Source of the DNA: Curtobacterium sp. MCLR17_032
Lineage (GTDB): Bacteria > Actinomycetota > Actinomycetes > Actinomycetales > Microbacteriaceae
Direction of reading: 5' to 3'
DNA length: 64,000 nucleotides
NCBI RefSeq assembly: GCF_003234795.2
Contig: NZ_CP126268.1
Span: 2,666,001 to 2,730,000, forward strand
Part shown: one piece after another, positions 6,971-15,855 of the stretch
Layout of the letters: each line of letters begins with the position of its first letter
Numbering within the stretch: position 1 is the first letter of the stretch
Position numbers and translations under genes: made by a program
The notes under the pieces: generated by a model
Told to the model about the DNA's origin: nothing
The model's database searches: none
Seen by the model: the letters and a program-made list of their open reading frames with translations, nothing else

Positions 6971-8542
6971 TCAGTGCCCGCGCTCGCCCGCCGGCTCCGG
7001 GGTGGCCGCGTCCACGACCCCGAACGGCAGGTCGCCGAGGTCCAGGTGCGGGTTGGTGTCCTGCGTGCGCACGAGTTCGCGGGCCTCGTCGCGGGTCTCC
7101 ACGGCGGGCATCGAACCGGGCAGCGGGCGCTGCGAGGACTCCTTCATGCAGAACACCCCGACCGCGCCGAGGACGCTCGTCGCCATGAGGAAGTACGCCG
7201 GTGCCAGCTCGTTGCCAGTCGCGTCGAGGAGCGCCTGCACGATGAGCGGCGTCGTCCCACCGAACACGGCGATGGCGATGTTGTACGCGAAGCCCATGCC
7301 GCCGTACCGCGTCGAGGTGGGGAAGAGCGCCGGCAGCGACGCCGCCTGGTTCGACACCCAGAGCGCGGTCATCAGTGCGAGCAGCGCCAGACCGAGCAGC
7401 GTCGACCACTGCTCGCCGTGGCCGATGAGCATGAACGCCGGCAGCACGAGCACGATCGTCGTCGCGGCGCCGATCCACATCACCGTGCGTCGACCGAGTC
7501 GGTCGGACAGCCGCCCGGTCAGCGGGAGCATCAGCGCCAGGAGCACGAGCACCGGGATCGTCAGCAGGGTGCCGTCGATGGCGGAGTAGCCGAGCGAGTC
7601 GGTGAGGTACGTCGGCATGTACGAGGTCAGGGCGTAGCCGACCGTGTTCGACGCAGCGACGAGCATCACGGCGATGACGATCGGGCGCCAGTACTGCCGG
7701 ACCATGGCGAACACCGTGGCCGGTCGGCCCTCGGCGTCGGCGCGGGCCTCGGTCGACGCCTCCTGCGCCGCCTGCGTGGCCTGGAACACCGGGGACTCCT
7801 CGATGCGCAGGCGGAAGTACACGGCGACGACGCCGATCACGCCGGCGAGCAGGAACGGCAGCCGCCAGCCCCACGCGGTCATCGTCTGCTCACCGAGGAC
7901 GATCTGCAGGACCGTGACCACGGAGGCGCCGAGTGCGAAGCCCATGTAGCTGCCGAGGTCCAGGAAGCTGGCGAAGAACCCACGGCGGCGGTCCGGGGCG
8001 TACTCGGTGATGAACGTCGTGGCCCCGGCGTACTCACCGCCGGTCGAGAAGCCCTGCAGCAGCTTGAGCACGACGAGCAGCACCGGCGCCATCACGCCGA
8101 TCAGCGCGAAGTCGGGCAGCGCACCGATGAGCACGGTGGACGCCGCCATCATGATGAGCGTCGTCGCCAGGACCTTCTGGCGGCCGATGCGGTCCCCGAG
8201 TCGCCCGAAGACGATGCCGCCGAGGGGGCGGGCGATGTACGTCGCCGCGAACACCCCGAGGCTGAAGAGGACCTGCACCCCGGGCTCGGCCGTCGGCAGG
8301 AACACCCGGCCCATCGTGACGGCGAGGTAGCCGTACACGCCGACGTCGTACCACTCCATCGTGTTGCCGACCACCATGCCGCCGACCGCCCGGCGCATCA
8401 TGCCCTTGTCGACGACGGTGACGTCGCTCTCGCGGAGGCGACGAGCAGGCCTGCGCCCGGGCCTCCCGGACGACCGGTCACTCCGTGGTGACCCGTCCTC
8501 CCGGATGTCGGGGCGCTCGGTACTGCTGGGGTCGGAACCCAT
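6971..8542 (-). CDS. MFS transporter of the metabolite:H+ symporter (MHS) type
   Basis: A 523-residue integral membrane protein with twelve predicted membrane segments and the sugar-transporter/MHS signatures: NTMEWYDVGVYGYLA in the first segment, GRLGDRIGRQK in the 2-3 loop, LQGFSTGGEYAGA in segment 4, and a second GRLSDRLGRR after segment 8. These place it with ProP/KgtP/ShiA-like proton symporters for organic acids or osmolytes; the substrate is not decidable. The ATG at 8542 follows AGAGGAG by seven bases, better than the longer frame starting at 8590. The N terminus has an unusually Arg/Ser-rich cytoplasmic tail of about 45 residues. Divergent from the DinB-fold gene. Confidence 0.88.
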   Translation of the reverse strand: MGSDPSSTERPDIREDGSPRSDRSSGRPGRRPARRLRESDVTVVDKGMMRRAVGGMVVGNTMEWYDVGVYGYLAVTMGRVFLPTAEPGVQVLFSLGVFAATYIARPLGGIVFGRLGDRIGRQKVLATTLIMMAASTVLIGALPDFALIGVMAPVLLVVLKLLQGFSTGGEYAGATTFITEYAPDRRRGFFASFLDLGSYMGFALGASVVTVLQIVLGEQTMTAWGWRLPFLLAGVIGVVAVYFRLRIEESPVFQATQAAQEASTEARADAEGRPATVFAMVRQYWRPIVIAVMLVAASNTVGYALTSYMPTYLTDSLGYSAIDGTLLTIPVLVLLALMLPLTGRLSDRLGRRTVMWIGAATTIVLVLPAFMLIGHGEQWSTLLGLALLALMTALWVSNQAASLPALFPTSTRYGGMGFAYNIAIAVFGGTTPLIVQALLDATGNELAPAYFLMATSVLGAVGVFCMKESSQRPLPGSMPAVETRDEARELVRTQDTNPHLDLGDLPFGVVDAATPEPAGERGH

Positions 8543-8720
8543 CCGTCTCTCCTCTGGTCCGCTCGGCCGGTCGTTCCGGCCTGGAAGCAACAGCCGACGA
8601 CGTTACCGAGCGACTGCAATGTCATCCAGCGGAGACTGCCAGGTTCGCCGCTGTCACCCGGACGGGGGTCATGCCCGATCAGCAGCCCCGTGCGGATCGG
8701 GCGGGACGGTCACATCCTGG

Positions 8721-8732
8721 TAACTTCTCGCC
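8721..8732 (+). promoter_or_regulatory. Leaderless promoter -10 of the DinB-fold gene
   Basis: TAACTT (8721-8726), preceded by TGG as an extended -10, lies six bases before the GTG at 8733. There is no Shine-Dalgarno sequence, so the transcript probably starts at the start codon. Confidence 0.55.
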
Positions 8733-9257
8733 GTGGCGATCGAACCGGACACGAAGAACTGGACCTGGGTCATCGAGTCGGCCTGCCCGGACTGCGGGTT
8801 CGACGGCTCGGCCGTGACGATCCGCGAGGTGCCCGGCCTCATCGACGCGAACACCGCCGGGTGGCCGGAGCAACTCCGGCGCGACGACGTGCGGCAGCGC
8901 CCGGACGACGCGACCTGGTCACCGCTGGAGTACGGCGCACACGTCCGCGACGTGCACCGGAAGATGACCGAGCGCCTCGAGCTGATGCTCGCCGAGGACG
9001 ACCCGCTCTTCCCGAACTGGGACCAGGACGCGACCGCCGTCGCCGACCGGTACGACGAGCGGGACCCGGCGACGGTCGCCGAGGACCTGCAGGCCGCGGC
9101 TCGTCGGGCCGCACAGGCCTTCGCCGGCGTCCGTGACGACCAGCTCGAGCGCACCGGGCGGCGCACCGACGGCAGCGGCTTCACGGTCGCGACGCTCGCG
9201 GTCTACTACGCGCACGACCCGGTCCACCACCTGTGGGACGTGCGGCACGGTCGGTGA
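8733..9257 (+). CDS. DinB-fold protein (mycothiol/bacillithiol S-transferase-like)
   Basis: A 174-residue protein of the DinB/MDMPI four-helix-bundle superfamily, whose actinobacterial members often use mycothiol or act as metal-dependent transferases and isomerases. The pattern WSPLEYGAHVRDVH near residues 69-82, the long helical middle and YYAHDPVHHLWDV near the C terminus supply the His residues expected for the divalent metal site. The N terminus has a CPDCG pair that is not common to all members. The GTG at 8733 has a TAACTT hexamer six bases upstream and no ribosome binding site, so it is likely leaderless. The substrate is unknown. Confidence 0.75.
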   Translation: MAIEPDTKNWTWVIESACPDCGFDGSAVTIREVPGLIDANTAGWPEQLRRDDVRQRPDDATWSPLEYGAHVRDVHRKMTERLELMLAEDDPLFPNWDQDATAVADRYDERDPATVAEDLQAAARRAAQAFAGVRDDQLERTGRRTDGSGFTVATLAVYYAHDPVHHLWDVRHGR

Positions 9258-9322
9258 GCGATCCGGGCCTCCCGGCCGACGACGAACACAGACAGCCGAC
9301 CACAGACGGCCGCCGACCGTCG

Positions 9323-10360
9323 TCAGGCCAGGGCGTCGAGCAGCGCTCGCGCGGTCGCCGCGTCGGTGACCAGCTCGTTGACCAGACGTCCCCGGACGGC
9401 GCTGATGATGCTCGGCACCTTGACCGCACCGACGGCGACGCCGACCGCGTGCGGCACGGCGGCCAGGACCTCTCGTGAGGTCCGCACCATCCGGTCGCTG
9501 CCCGGGAACTCGATCGGCTCCCCGTCCGGCCCGGTGAAGTTGAGGCAGACGTCGCCGGTCGCCCGGTCGAAGACGTCGTCGTCGACCGGCAGCCCGCGGG
9601 CCATCGCGTCCCGGGTCACGACCGGCGCACCGATGCCGAGGATCGCGCCCTTCGCCCGGGTCCAGAGCCCGACGACGTGCTGGAACGCCGGGTCCTCGTC
9701 CAGGGAGGCCCGGAGCGCCTCCGACGGCAGGGCCTGCGCGAACAGGAAGGTCGGGATCGCCCCCGAGCGCTCCGCGGCCGCGCGGGTGATCTCGTTCGTC
9801 TGGAACCACTGGTTCGGGTCCGCCTGACCGCCGACGGTCGGGACGAGCTGCACACCCGGCATCGGCGGCATCGCCCCGTGCGCGATCGCGTGCACGGTGC
9901 TGCCGGAGGACATCAGGACGGCGTCGCCCGGGGCCAGGCCCATGGCCACCACGGCGGCGGCGACCGGCTCGGCCAGGTCCACGCCGAGGGTCGCGGCGTG
10001 CGTGACGGCCGCCAGGTGCACGGCCTGCAGACCGAGCACCACCTGCAGTCGTTCGGCCAGGGCGACGGTCTCGTCCTGGAAGGGGTCGACGACCTCGATC
10101 CGGACCAGCCCGGCGCGACGGGCCTCGGACACGAGCCGGCTCACCGTCGGGCGGGAGACCCCGAGGCGCGTCGCGATCTCGTTCTGGGTGGCGTCCTCGA
10201 GGTAGTACATCCGCGCGGCCTGGTACACGGTGTCGAGCGGGAACCGGGAGCGCTGGGCCTCGGGGACCGTCACCGACGTCGGCTGCTCGGGCGTGGCCGG
10301 GACGGGGACCGACGGGCCCGCGGACGCAGTGCTGTCGGAGGACGCAGTGCTGTCGGACAT
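9323..10360 (-). CDS. SorC-family transcriptional regulator
   Basis: A 345-residue SorC-type regulator: a flexible N terminus (residues 1-40), a helix-turn-helix (about 45-95, with TQNEIATRLGVSRPTVSRLV) and a sugar-phosphate-binding domain (about 100-345, with VLMSSGSTVHAIA and GRLVNELVTDAATARALL). The ATG at 10360 is chosen because the frame further upstream is antisense to the next gene. The N terminus carries two copies of SDSTAS encoded by an exact 18-bp duplication. It ends close to the convergent DinB gene and starts divergently from the secreted LolA-like gene. No sugar operon is adjacent, so its target is not clear; the divergent exporter operon is one possibility. Confidence 0.82.
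   Translation of the reverse strand: MSDSTASSDSTASAGPSVPVPATPEQPTSVTVPEAQRSRFPLDTVYQAARMYYLEDATQNEIATRLGVSRPTVSRLVSEARRAGLVRIEVVDPFQDETVALAERLQVVLGLQAVHLAAVTHAATLGVDLAEPVAAAVVAMGLAPGDAVLMSSGSTVHAIAHGAMPPMPGVQLVPTVGGQADPNQWFQTNEITRAAAERSGAIPTFLFAQALPSEALRASLDEDPAFQHVVGLWTRAKGAILGIGAPVVTRDAMARGLPVDDDVFDRATGDVCLNFTGPDGEPIEFPGSDRMVRTSREVLAAVPHAVGVAVGAVKVPSIISAVRGRLVNELVTDAATARALLDALA
10322..10357. repeat. Exact 18-bp tandem duplication at the 5' end of the SorC-type gene
   Basis: GGACGCAGTGCTGTCGGA occurs twice head to tail (10322-10339 and 10340-10357) and encodes SDSTAS twice in the N-terminal tail. Confidence 0.9.
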
Positions 10361-10558
10361 CGAGCGCGGGCCTCCCGGGGTGTGGTGCCGTCGACCGGGC
10401 GGGCGGACGACACGGTGATCGTAGCGCCGGACGGCCGCACGTCGGCTGCCCGTGACCCCCGGCAGAGCACAGCGTTCTGTCGGTTGTCGGACGTACCGTG
10501 CTCGAGACTCCGATGCGCTCCACAGCGGGGTCCGACGTTCCATCGAGGGGATCCACCC

Positions 10559-11626
10559 ATGAAGAAGTCCGTCTGGCTGCCGGCCCTGATCGCACCCGTC
10601 GTCGTGGCCGGTGTCGTCGCCGCTCCCGTCATCGCGCAGGCCGCGTCCACCCCGATCGCCGGGGACCACCCGACTGCGGCGGCCGTGATCGCCAGCATCG
10701 CGAAGTCCTCGGACGAGCGGTACTCGGGCAAGCTCTCGCAGACGAGCGACCTGGGCCTGCCGGAGCTCCCCACCGGTGCCGGCGGGTCCTCGCTCGAGGG
10801 CAACGCCTCGGACGCCCTCAGCCTGCTCACGGCGTCGCACACCGCCCGTGTCTACGTCGACGGAGCGAGCAAGCAGCGCGTGCAGGTGACGGAGCAGCTC
10901 GCCGAGCAGGACCTCATCCGCAACGGCAGCACCGTGTGGACGTGGGACTCGAAGCAGCGCGCCGCGACGAAGACCACGCTGCCCAGCCGATCTGCCCAGA
11001 CCCCGGGCAGCGGCACGGCGACGCCGACGGACGTCGCGGAGCAGGCCATCGACGCGATCACGCCGACCACCACGGTCTCGAAGCCCGTCGCGACCTCGGT
11101 CGCCGGGCACGACGCCTGGCTGCTGACCCTGACGCCGAAGTCCTCGGACACCCTGGTGGGTCGGGTCCAGCTCGCCGTCGACCAGCAGACCGGGCTCCCC
11201 CTCCGCGCGTCCGTCACCGCCGCCGGCAAGGACGACCCCGCGTTCCAGGTCGGGTTCACCAGCCTCGATTACGGCGCCCCGGCCGCGCGCCTGTTCGACT
11301 TCACCCCGCCGACCGGTGCGGACGTCAGCACGAAGGACCTCTCCGACGCGACGCCGGGCTCCGGTGCGCGGCACCACGGTGCCGGCAGCGCCGAGCGTCC
11401 GACCGTCTCGGGCAGCGGCTGGGACACGGTCGTGGCACTCCCCGCGGGCAGCGCCGACCAGGCCGGGCTCGACTCGGACGCCTCCGGCCTCCTCGACCAG
11501 CTCACCACCGCGGTCGCCGGCGGTCGTGCCGTCCAGACCTCGCTCGTGTCGGTCTACCTGACCGACGACGGCCGGGTCCTGGCGGGCGCGGTGCCGGTGT
11601 CGGCCCTGGTCGCCGCGGCCAAGTGA
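10559..11626 (+). CDS. Secreted LolA/RseB-like protein
   Basis: A 355-residue exported protein. Residues 1-29 form a classic signal peptide (MKKSV, hydrophobic core, IAQAAS cleavage region) and there is no lipobox. The body resembles the LolA-like fold found in DUF2092 and RseB-like proteins: VYVDGASKQRVQVTEQLAEQ, TVWTWDSKQRAAT, and a second half with VGRVQLAVDQQTGLPLRASV and VGFTSLDYG. A GAGGGG sits eight bases before the ATG at 10559. Its stop overlaps the GTG of the ABC ATPase, so it is co-translated with a BcrA-type exporter; a role as a cell-envelope sensor or lipid/peptide-binding partner of that exporter is an inference. Confidence 0.75.
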   Translation: MKKSVWLPALIAPVVVAGVVAAPVIAQAASTPIAGDHPTAAAVIASIAKSSDERYSGKLSQTSDLGLPELPTGAGGSSLEGNASDALSLLTASHTARVYVDGASKQRVQVTEQLAEQDLIRNGSTVWTWDSKQRAATKTTLPSRSAQTPGSGTATPTDVAEQAIDAITPTTTVSKPVATSVAGHDAWLLTLTPKSSDTLVGRVQLAVDQQTGLPLRASVTAAGKDDPAFQVGFTSLDYGAPAARLFDFTPPTGADVSTKDLSDATPGSGARHHGAGSAERPTVSGSGWDTVVALPAGSADQAGLDSDASGLLDQLTTAVAGGRAVQTSLVSVYLTDDGRVLAGAVPVSALVAAAK

Positions 11627-12612
11627 CGACAGCGCCGACCGGCCCCGACGTCGCCATCCACACCGACCCCACCAAGACAGACCTCGCCATCAGCACCGAG
11701 GGACTCCGCAAGGTGTTCCACAAGCAGCGCGCGGTTGACGGCATCGACCTGGCCGTCCCCCGTGGGTCGGTCTTCGGGTTCCTCGGACCGAACGGCTCCG
11801 GCAAGACCACGACGATCCGGATGCTCCTCGGGCTCTCGAGCGCGACCGGTGGCTCGATCCAGGTGCTCGGCGAGCCGATGCCCACGGCCCTCCGCTCGGT
11901 GCTCCCCCGGGTCGGCGCACTCGTCGAGGGTCCGGCGTTCTACCCCTATCTGTCGGGACGCGCGAACCTGTCCCGGTTCGACGCCGCCGACCCGACCTCG
12001 GACCCGCGCAGCCGGAAGGACCGGGTCGCGTCCGCCCTGGACCGCGTCGGCCTGACCCACGCGGCCGACAAGAAGGCGCACGCGTACTCGCTCGGCATGA
12101 AGCAGCGGCTGGGGCTGGCGAACGCCCTGCTCACCCCGCGCGAACTCCTGGTGCTCGACGAGCCGACGAACGGCCTCGATCCGCAGGGCACCCGGGAGGT
12201 CCGCAACCTCATCCGCTCCCTGGCCGACGACGGCACCACGGTGTTCGTGTCGAGCCACCTGCTCGCCGAGATCGAACAGGTCTGCACGCACGCCGCCGTG
12301 ATGCGGACCGGGCAGCTCGTCGCGCAGGGCACGCTCGACGACCTGCGCTCCGCCGGTGCCCGCACGGTGACGGTCCGCACCCCCGACGTCGGGCAGGCCG
12401 CGGTCGTCCTCGGACGGCTCGGGCTGGCACCACGACGGGACGGCGGGTCGGACGTGCTCGTCGCCGACCTGGTCGCCGACGTCGAACCGGAGACCATCAC
12501 CGCGGAACTCGTCCGTGCCGACGTCCGGGTCCGTGGGCTCGCCGTCGGCGGCGGGACGCTCGAGGACCTGTTCGTCGCGCTGACCGGAGAGGGATTCGAT
12601 GTCGCCGGCTGA
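11623..12612 (+). CDS. ABC transporter ATP-binding protein, BcrA/DrrA type
   Basis: A 329-residue ATPase subunit energising the permease encoded next. Walker A GPNGSGKTT (residues 55-63), the signature SLGMKQR in place of LSGGQ as is usual in the bacitracin/lantibiotic-exporter subfamily, and Walker B with LVLDEPTNGLDPQG are all present. A C-terminal extension of about 90 residues follows the ATPase core. The start is a GTG (11623) overlapping the upstream stop by four bases (GTGA). Together with the next gene and the secreted LolA-like protein it forms a three-gene operon, probably for export of, or resistance to, an amphipathic compound. Confidence 0.88.
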   Translation: MTTAPTGPDVAIHTDPTKTDLAISTEGLRKVFHKQRAVDGIDLAVPRGSVFGFLGPNGSGKTTTIRMLLGLSSATGGSIQVLGEPMPTALRSVLPRVGALVEGPAFYPYLSGRANLSRFDAADPTSDPRSRKDRVASALDRVGLTHAADKKAHAYSLGMKQRLGLANALLTPRELLVLDEPTNGLDPQGTREVRNLIRSLADDGTTVFVSSHLLAEIEQVCTHAAVMRTGQLVAQGTLDDLRSAGARTVTVRTPDVGQAAVVLGRLGLAPRRDGGSDVLVADLVADVEPETITAELVRADVRVRGLAVGGGTLEDLFVALTGEGFDVAG

Positions 12613-13498
12613 CCCCACCCCGACCACCGCCGAGCGCCCGGCGACGTCCGGCAGCGCCGCGGGTGGCACCGCCCCGGCGCGACGGACCCGTCCCTTCGCC
12701 CTGCTCGGCTCCGAGCTCGCGCTCGTCTTCCGGCGGCGCCGAACCTGGGCGATGCTCGGTGCCCTGGCGGCCGTGCCGATCCTGATCGCCGTCGCGGTCC
12801 GACTGACCACCGGCGAGGACAGCGGCGGCCCGGCGTTCCTCGGCGACATCACGAACAACGGTCTCTTCGTGGCGTTCACCGCGCTGACCGTGTCGATCCC
12901 GCTGTTCCTGCCGCTCACGGTCGGCGTCGTCGCGGGTGACACCGTGGCGGGCGAGGCGAGTCACGGCACCCTGCGGTACCTGCTCGTCGCGCCGACCGGC
13001 CGGGTGCGGTTCATCCTGGTGAAGACCGCGGGAGCGATCGCCTTCTGCCTCGCCGCCACCCTGCTCGTCGTGCTCGTGGGAGCGGCGATCGGTGCCGTGC
13101 TGTTCCGGATCGGCCCGGTGACGCTGCTGTCCGGCACGCAGGTGGACGGCTGGTCGTACGCAGCCCGCGCACTGCTGCTCGCGCTCTACGTCACCCTGTC
13201 GATGCTCGGGCTCGTCGCGATCGGCCTGTTCGCCTCCACCCTGACGAACGTGCCGGTGGGGGCGATGGCCGCGACCGTGGTGCTCGCCGGCGTCTCCCAG
13301 GTGCTCGACCAGCTGCCGCAGCTGGACTGGCTGCACCCGTTCCTGTTCTCGCACCTGTGGCTCGGCTTCGGCGACCTGCTGCGCGACCCGATCTCGTTCG
13401 ACTCGTTCGGCAGCAACGCCCTGCTGCAGCTCGGCTACCTGGTCGTGTTCGGGGCGCTGGCGTACGGCCGGTTCGCCAGCAAGGACATCCTCAGCTGA
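12599..13498 (+). CDS. ABC-2 type permease
   Basis: A 299-residue membrane subunit with six predicted membrane segments (first at about 48-68, then 90-115, 140-170, 190-215, 225-245 and a last one at 275-293) and a large loop after the first, as in ABC-2/NatB-like permeases. VVAGDTVAGEASHGTLRYLL is the typical coupling region between segments 2 and 3. It overlaps the ATPase gene by 14 bp, so the two are translationally coupled. A perfect 19-bp stem-loop follows the stop and closes the operon. Confidence 0.85.
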   Translation: MSPADPTPTTAERPATSGSAAGGTAPARRTRPFALLGSELALVFRRRRTWAMLGALAAVPILIAVAVRLTTGEDSGGPAFLGDITNNGLFVAFTALTVSIPLFLPLTVGVVAGDTVAGEASHGTLRYLLVAPTGRVRFILVKTAGAIAFCLAATLLVVLVGAAIGAVLFRIGPVTLLSGTQVDGWSYAARALLLALYVTLSMLGLVAIGLFASTLTNVPVGAMAATVVLAGVSQVLDQLPQLDWLHPFLFSHLWLGFGDLLRDPISFDSFGSNALLQLGYLVVFGALAYGRFASKDILS

Positions 13499-13500
13499 AC

Positions 13501-13542
13501 GGACGAGGACGTCCCCACCACACGGTGGGGACGTCCTCGTCC
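13501..13542. terminator. Perfect 19-bp stem-loop terminator
   Basis: GGACGAGGACGTCCCCACC (13501-13519) pairs exactly with 13524-13542 around the loop ACAC. It lies between the ABC operon and the convergent oxidoreductase gene and can serve both. Confidence 0.88.
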
Positions 13543-13562
13543 GGCAGCAGGGTCCGCGCGAC

Positions 13563-14642
13563 TCAGCTGGTCGAGACCGCGCCCTCGGCCCCGCGGGACG
13601 CCGGGGACCCGCTCGCGAGCGTGCCGTCGGCCTTCTCCTCCGCGTACTGGTCGCGCAGGTCACGCGCCTTCTCGGACCGGTACCAGTCCTGACGTGCGCC
13701 GGTCTCGACGGGCTGCATGCCGACGACGACCTTGCCGCGGGAGTGCATCTCGGCCAGGTCCTCGTAGGCGTCGACGATGTACTCGAACGGGTAGAAGCCC
13801 GAGATGAGGATCTGCACGCGGCGGTCCTCGACGGCCTTCGCCAGGAAGAGGATGAGTTCCTTCGCCTCCGGGTCGGACGCCGGGGCACGGAGGAACCGCA
13901 GTTCGGCGTCACGCCGGGCCTCGGACGAGACGAACCGCTTCTCGTCGACGCCCAGACGGAGGGCGAGCTCGTGGGCGGATTCGTCGCCGTGGTTGTCGAT
14001 GAACGCGGTGACGGGCCGGCCCTGGGCGATCTCGGTGATCCGGGCCTCCTCACCGTCCCCGTAGGCGACGGGCAGGATGCCGATCTGCCGGAGGTAGTCG
14101 TGGTTCCGCGGGCTGCCGAGGCCGATCACGGTCGCACCGGCGTCGCGGGCGAGCTGGCACTGGATGTGGCCGACACCACCGGCTGCGGCGCTGATGACGA
14201 CGGTGTCGCCGGGTCCCAGGCGGAGCTTCCGGACCACGTCGACGGCGGTGCAGCCGGCCAGGTACAGACCCCCGGCGACCTCCCACCCGACGTGCGTGGG
14301 CTTCATGACGACGGCTTCGCGGGGCACCACGACCCAGGTCGCGTGCGAGCCGCCCTCGGGCGCGTGGCCCATGACCTCGTCGCCGACGCGCAGGTCCTTG
14401 ACGCCCGCGCCCCGGGCCCGGACGATGCCGGCGAGGTCGACGCCCTGGCGGGCCGGGAACTCGACCTGGATGTGGTCCTGCAGCTTGCCCTCGCGGAGGA
14501 ACCGCTCGATGTGGTTCAGGCCGGCGGAGATGACCTCGACGACCACCTCGCCGGGTCCGGGCGTGGGTCGCTCCTGTGGCACGACCTCGACCACGTCGAA
14601 GTCGCCGTACCGCTCGTACTGCACTGCGCTACCAGTTCGCAT
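13563..14642 (-). CDS. Zinc-free MDR oxidoreductase (quinone oxidoreductase-like)
   Basis: A 359-residue NADPH-dependent medium-chain dehydrogenase/reductase. The N-terminal GroES-like domain (residues 1-140) contains SAGLNHIERFLREG and GVDLAGIV but not the catalytic zinc ligands of alcohol dehydrogenases; the Rossmann domain shows ISAAAGGVGHIQCQLAR. This is the pattern of NADPH:quinone reductases and related enone reductases. The ATG at 14642 follows GAGGAGGGTGAC. A C-terminal tail of about 40 charged residues (RSEKARDLRDQYAEEKADG) extends beyond the usual family end. It is probably monocistronic. The natural substrate is unknown. Confidence 0.82.
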   Translation of the reverse strand: MRTGSAVQYERYGDFDVVEVVPQERPTPGPGEVVVEVISAGLNHIERFLREGKLQDHIQVEFPARQGVDLAGIVRARGAGVKDLRVGDEVMGHAPEGGSHATWVVVPREAVVMKPTHVGWEVAGGLYLAGCTAVDVVRKLRLGPGDTVVISAAAGGVGHIQCQLARDAGATVIGLGSPRNHDYLRQIGILPVAYGDGEEARITEIAQGRPVTAFIDNHGDESAHELALRLGVDEKRFVSSEARRDAELRFLRAPASDPEAKELILFLAKAVEDRRVQILISGFYPFEYIVDAYEDLAEMHSRGKVVVGMQPVETGARQDWYRSEKARDLRDQYAEEKADGTLASGSPASRGAEGAVSTS

Positions 14643-14780
14643 GTCACCCTCCTCGGGACGTCGTGCGTCCGTCCTACTCGCCTCCGGCACGGCTCCGTCC
14701 GCGGATGTGGGGTTCTCGCAGGGAGCGGTCCGGATCCTGAGGACCCGACGGGACGGGTCGGCACCCGCTGGGGACGGGCC

Positions 14781-14820
14781 GGACGGGAGGCCCGTGGCGG
14801 CGCCGCCACGGGCCTCACGT
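14781..14820. terminator. GC-rich palindromic terminator containing the dispersed GGACGGGAGGC element
   Basis: A perfect 30-bp palindrome at 14787-14816, centred on GGCGCC, lies within GGACGGGAGGC...GCCTCACGTCC downstream of the metallophosphoesterase gene (stop at 14885, minus strand). It forms a hairpin and probably ends that transcript. Confidence 0.65.
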
Positions 14821-14884
14821 CCGTCTGCTGGTGCGTCCCGAACCCGACGTCGGGTGTCGTTCGGGTGCGACGCCAGGGGCTGGC

Positions 14885-15796
14885 TCAGGACGGGCCGAAC
14901 GCCTGGGCGATCCGCGCGGACGCCTCGGCGTCGAGGTGCAGGGCCTGCTGGTCGGCGTCGGGACGGGGCAGCCGGACCGGCGTCGACCAGAGCGACCCGT
15001 CGGCGGCGAGGTCGACGACGAGCGCGCCCGTGCCGACGAGCGCGGTCTCCTGCTCGTACGGGCCGGCGACGTCGTTGTCGTTCGCGACACCCGGCGCCAC
15101 CAGCACCGGCACGCCCGCGAGCGACCCGGCGAAGTGGTGGTGGTAGTGGCCGCCGAGGACGACCCGCACGTCGGTGCCCCGCAGCACCTCGGCGAGGTCC
15201 TCGGGGTTCCGGAGCTTCAGCGCGTCGTGCAGCGACGTCGGCGCGGGCAGCGGCGGGTGGTGCAGGACGACGACGGACCCGTGCTCGGACGGCTCGGCGA
15301 GCACGGTGCGCAGGTGCTCGAGGACCGACTCGCTCAGTTCGCCGTACCCGGCGCCCGGGACGCTCGTGTCGACGGTGACGATCCGCCGCCCGGCCACCAG
15401 GGACTGGCCCCGCACCGGGACGGACGGGTCGTGGTGCTCCATCGTGTGCATGAGCGGCTGGCCGCCCTCGCCGAGGACGTGCCCGTTGACCAGGACCTGC
15501 CGGAAGCCGGCGCGCTGGTCGTGGTTGCCCGGCACCGTGACGAACGCGGCGCCGTGCCGTTCCGCCCAGCCGCCGACCATGCGTCGGACCGTCTGGTAGG
15601 ACTCGGGCGAGCCGTCCTCGGAGACGTCGCCGGAGATGACGACCAGGCCGACACCGGGCACGGCGTCGAGGTGCTCGAGCAGTGCACCGAGCGCCGCCGT
15701 CGTGTCGACCGTGCCCTGGTGGAGGGTGCCGTCGCCGGTCAGGTGCGTGTCCGACAGGTGCAGGATGCGGAGTGTTCCGGGAGCGGGGGTCTGCAT
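14885..15796 (-). CDS. Metallophosphoesterase (CpdA/Icc-like)
   Basis: A calcineurin-like phosphoesterase of 303 residues. All five metal-site blocks are visible: DTH (HLSDTHL), GDVSEDG, GNHD (VPGNHDQR), HHPP and GHYHHHF. The set and length match the class III cyclic nucleotide phosphodiesterase/CpdA group, so hydrolysis of cyclic AMP or another small phosphodiester is likely but not proven. I chose the ATG at 15796, since TACGGT lies seven bases upstream and the family motif follows closely; an in-frame ATG at 15823 would add nine residues. It is divergent from threonine aldolase over a 59-bp spacer. Confidence 0.85.
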   Translation of the reverse strand: MQTPAPGTLRILHLSDTHLTGDGTLHQGTVDTTAALGALLEHLDAVPGVGLVVISGDVSEDGSPESYQTVRRMVGGWAERHGAAFVTVPGNHDQRAGFRQVLVNGHVLGEGGQPLMHTMEHHDPSVPVRGQSLVAGRRIVTVDTSVPGAGYGELSESVLEHLRTVLAEPSEHGSVVVLHHPPLPAPTSLHDALKLRNPEDLAEVLRGTDVRVVLGGHYHHHFAGSLAGVPVLVAPGVANDNDVAGPYEQETALVGTGALVVDLAADGSLWSTPVRLPRPDADQQALHLDAEASARIAQAFGPS

Positions 15797-15855
15797 GTCG
15801 CACACCGTAGCCGGGGCGTGCATCAGCGGGCTGTCGGCAGGGTTACCGTTGTCCG
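15797..15855. promoter_or_regulatory. Divergent pair of leaderless promoters
   Basis: On the minus strand TACGGT lies seven bases before the ATG of the metallophosphoesterase; on the plus strand TACCGT (15844-15849) lies six bases before the GTG of threonine aldolase. Neither start has a Shine-Dalgarno sequence. The whole 59-bp spacer therefore carries two back-to-back promoters. Confidence 0.55.

Noticed and set aside
11554..12942. A 462-codon open frame antisense to the BcrA-type ATPase
   Set aside because: Composition is that of a GC-rich shadow, and the ATPase on the other strand has all its motifs in order with coupled starts.
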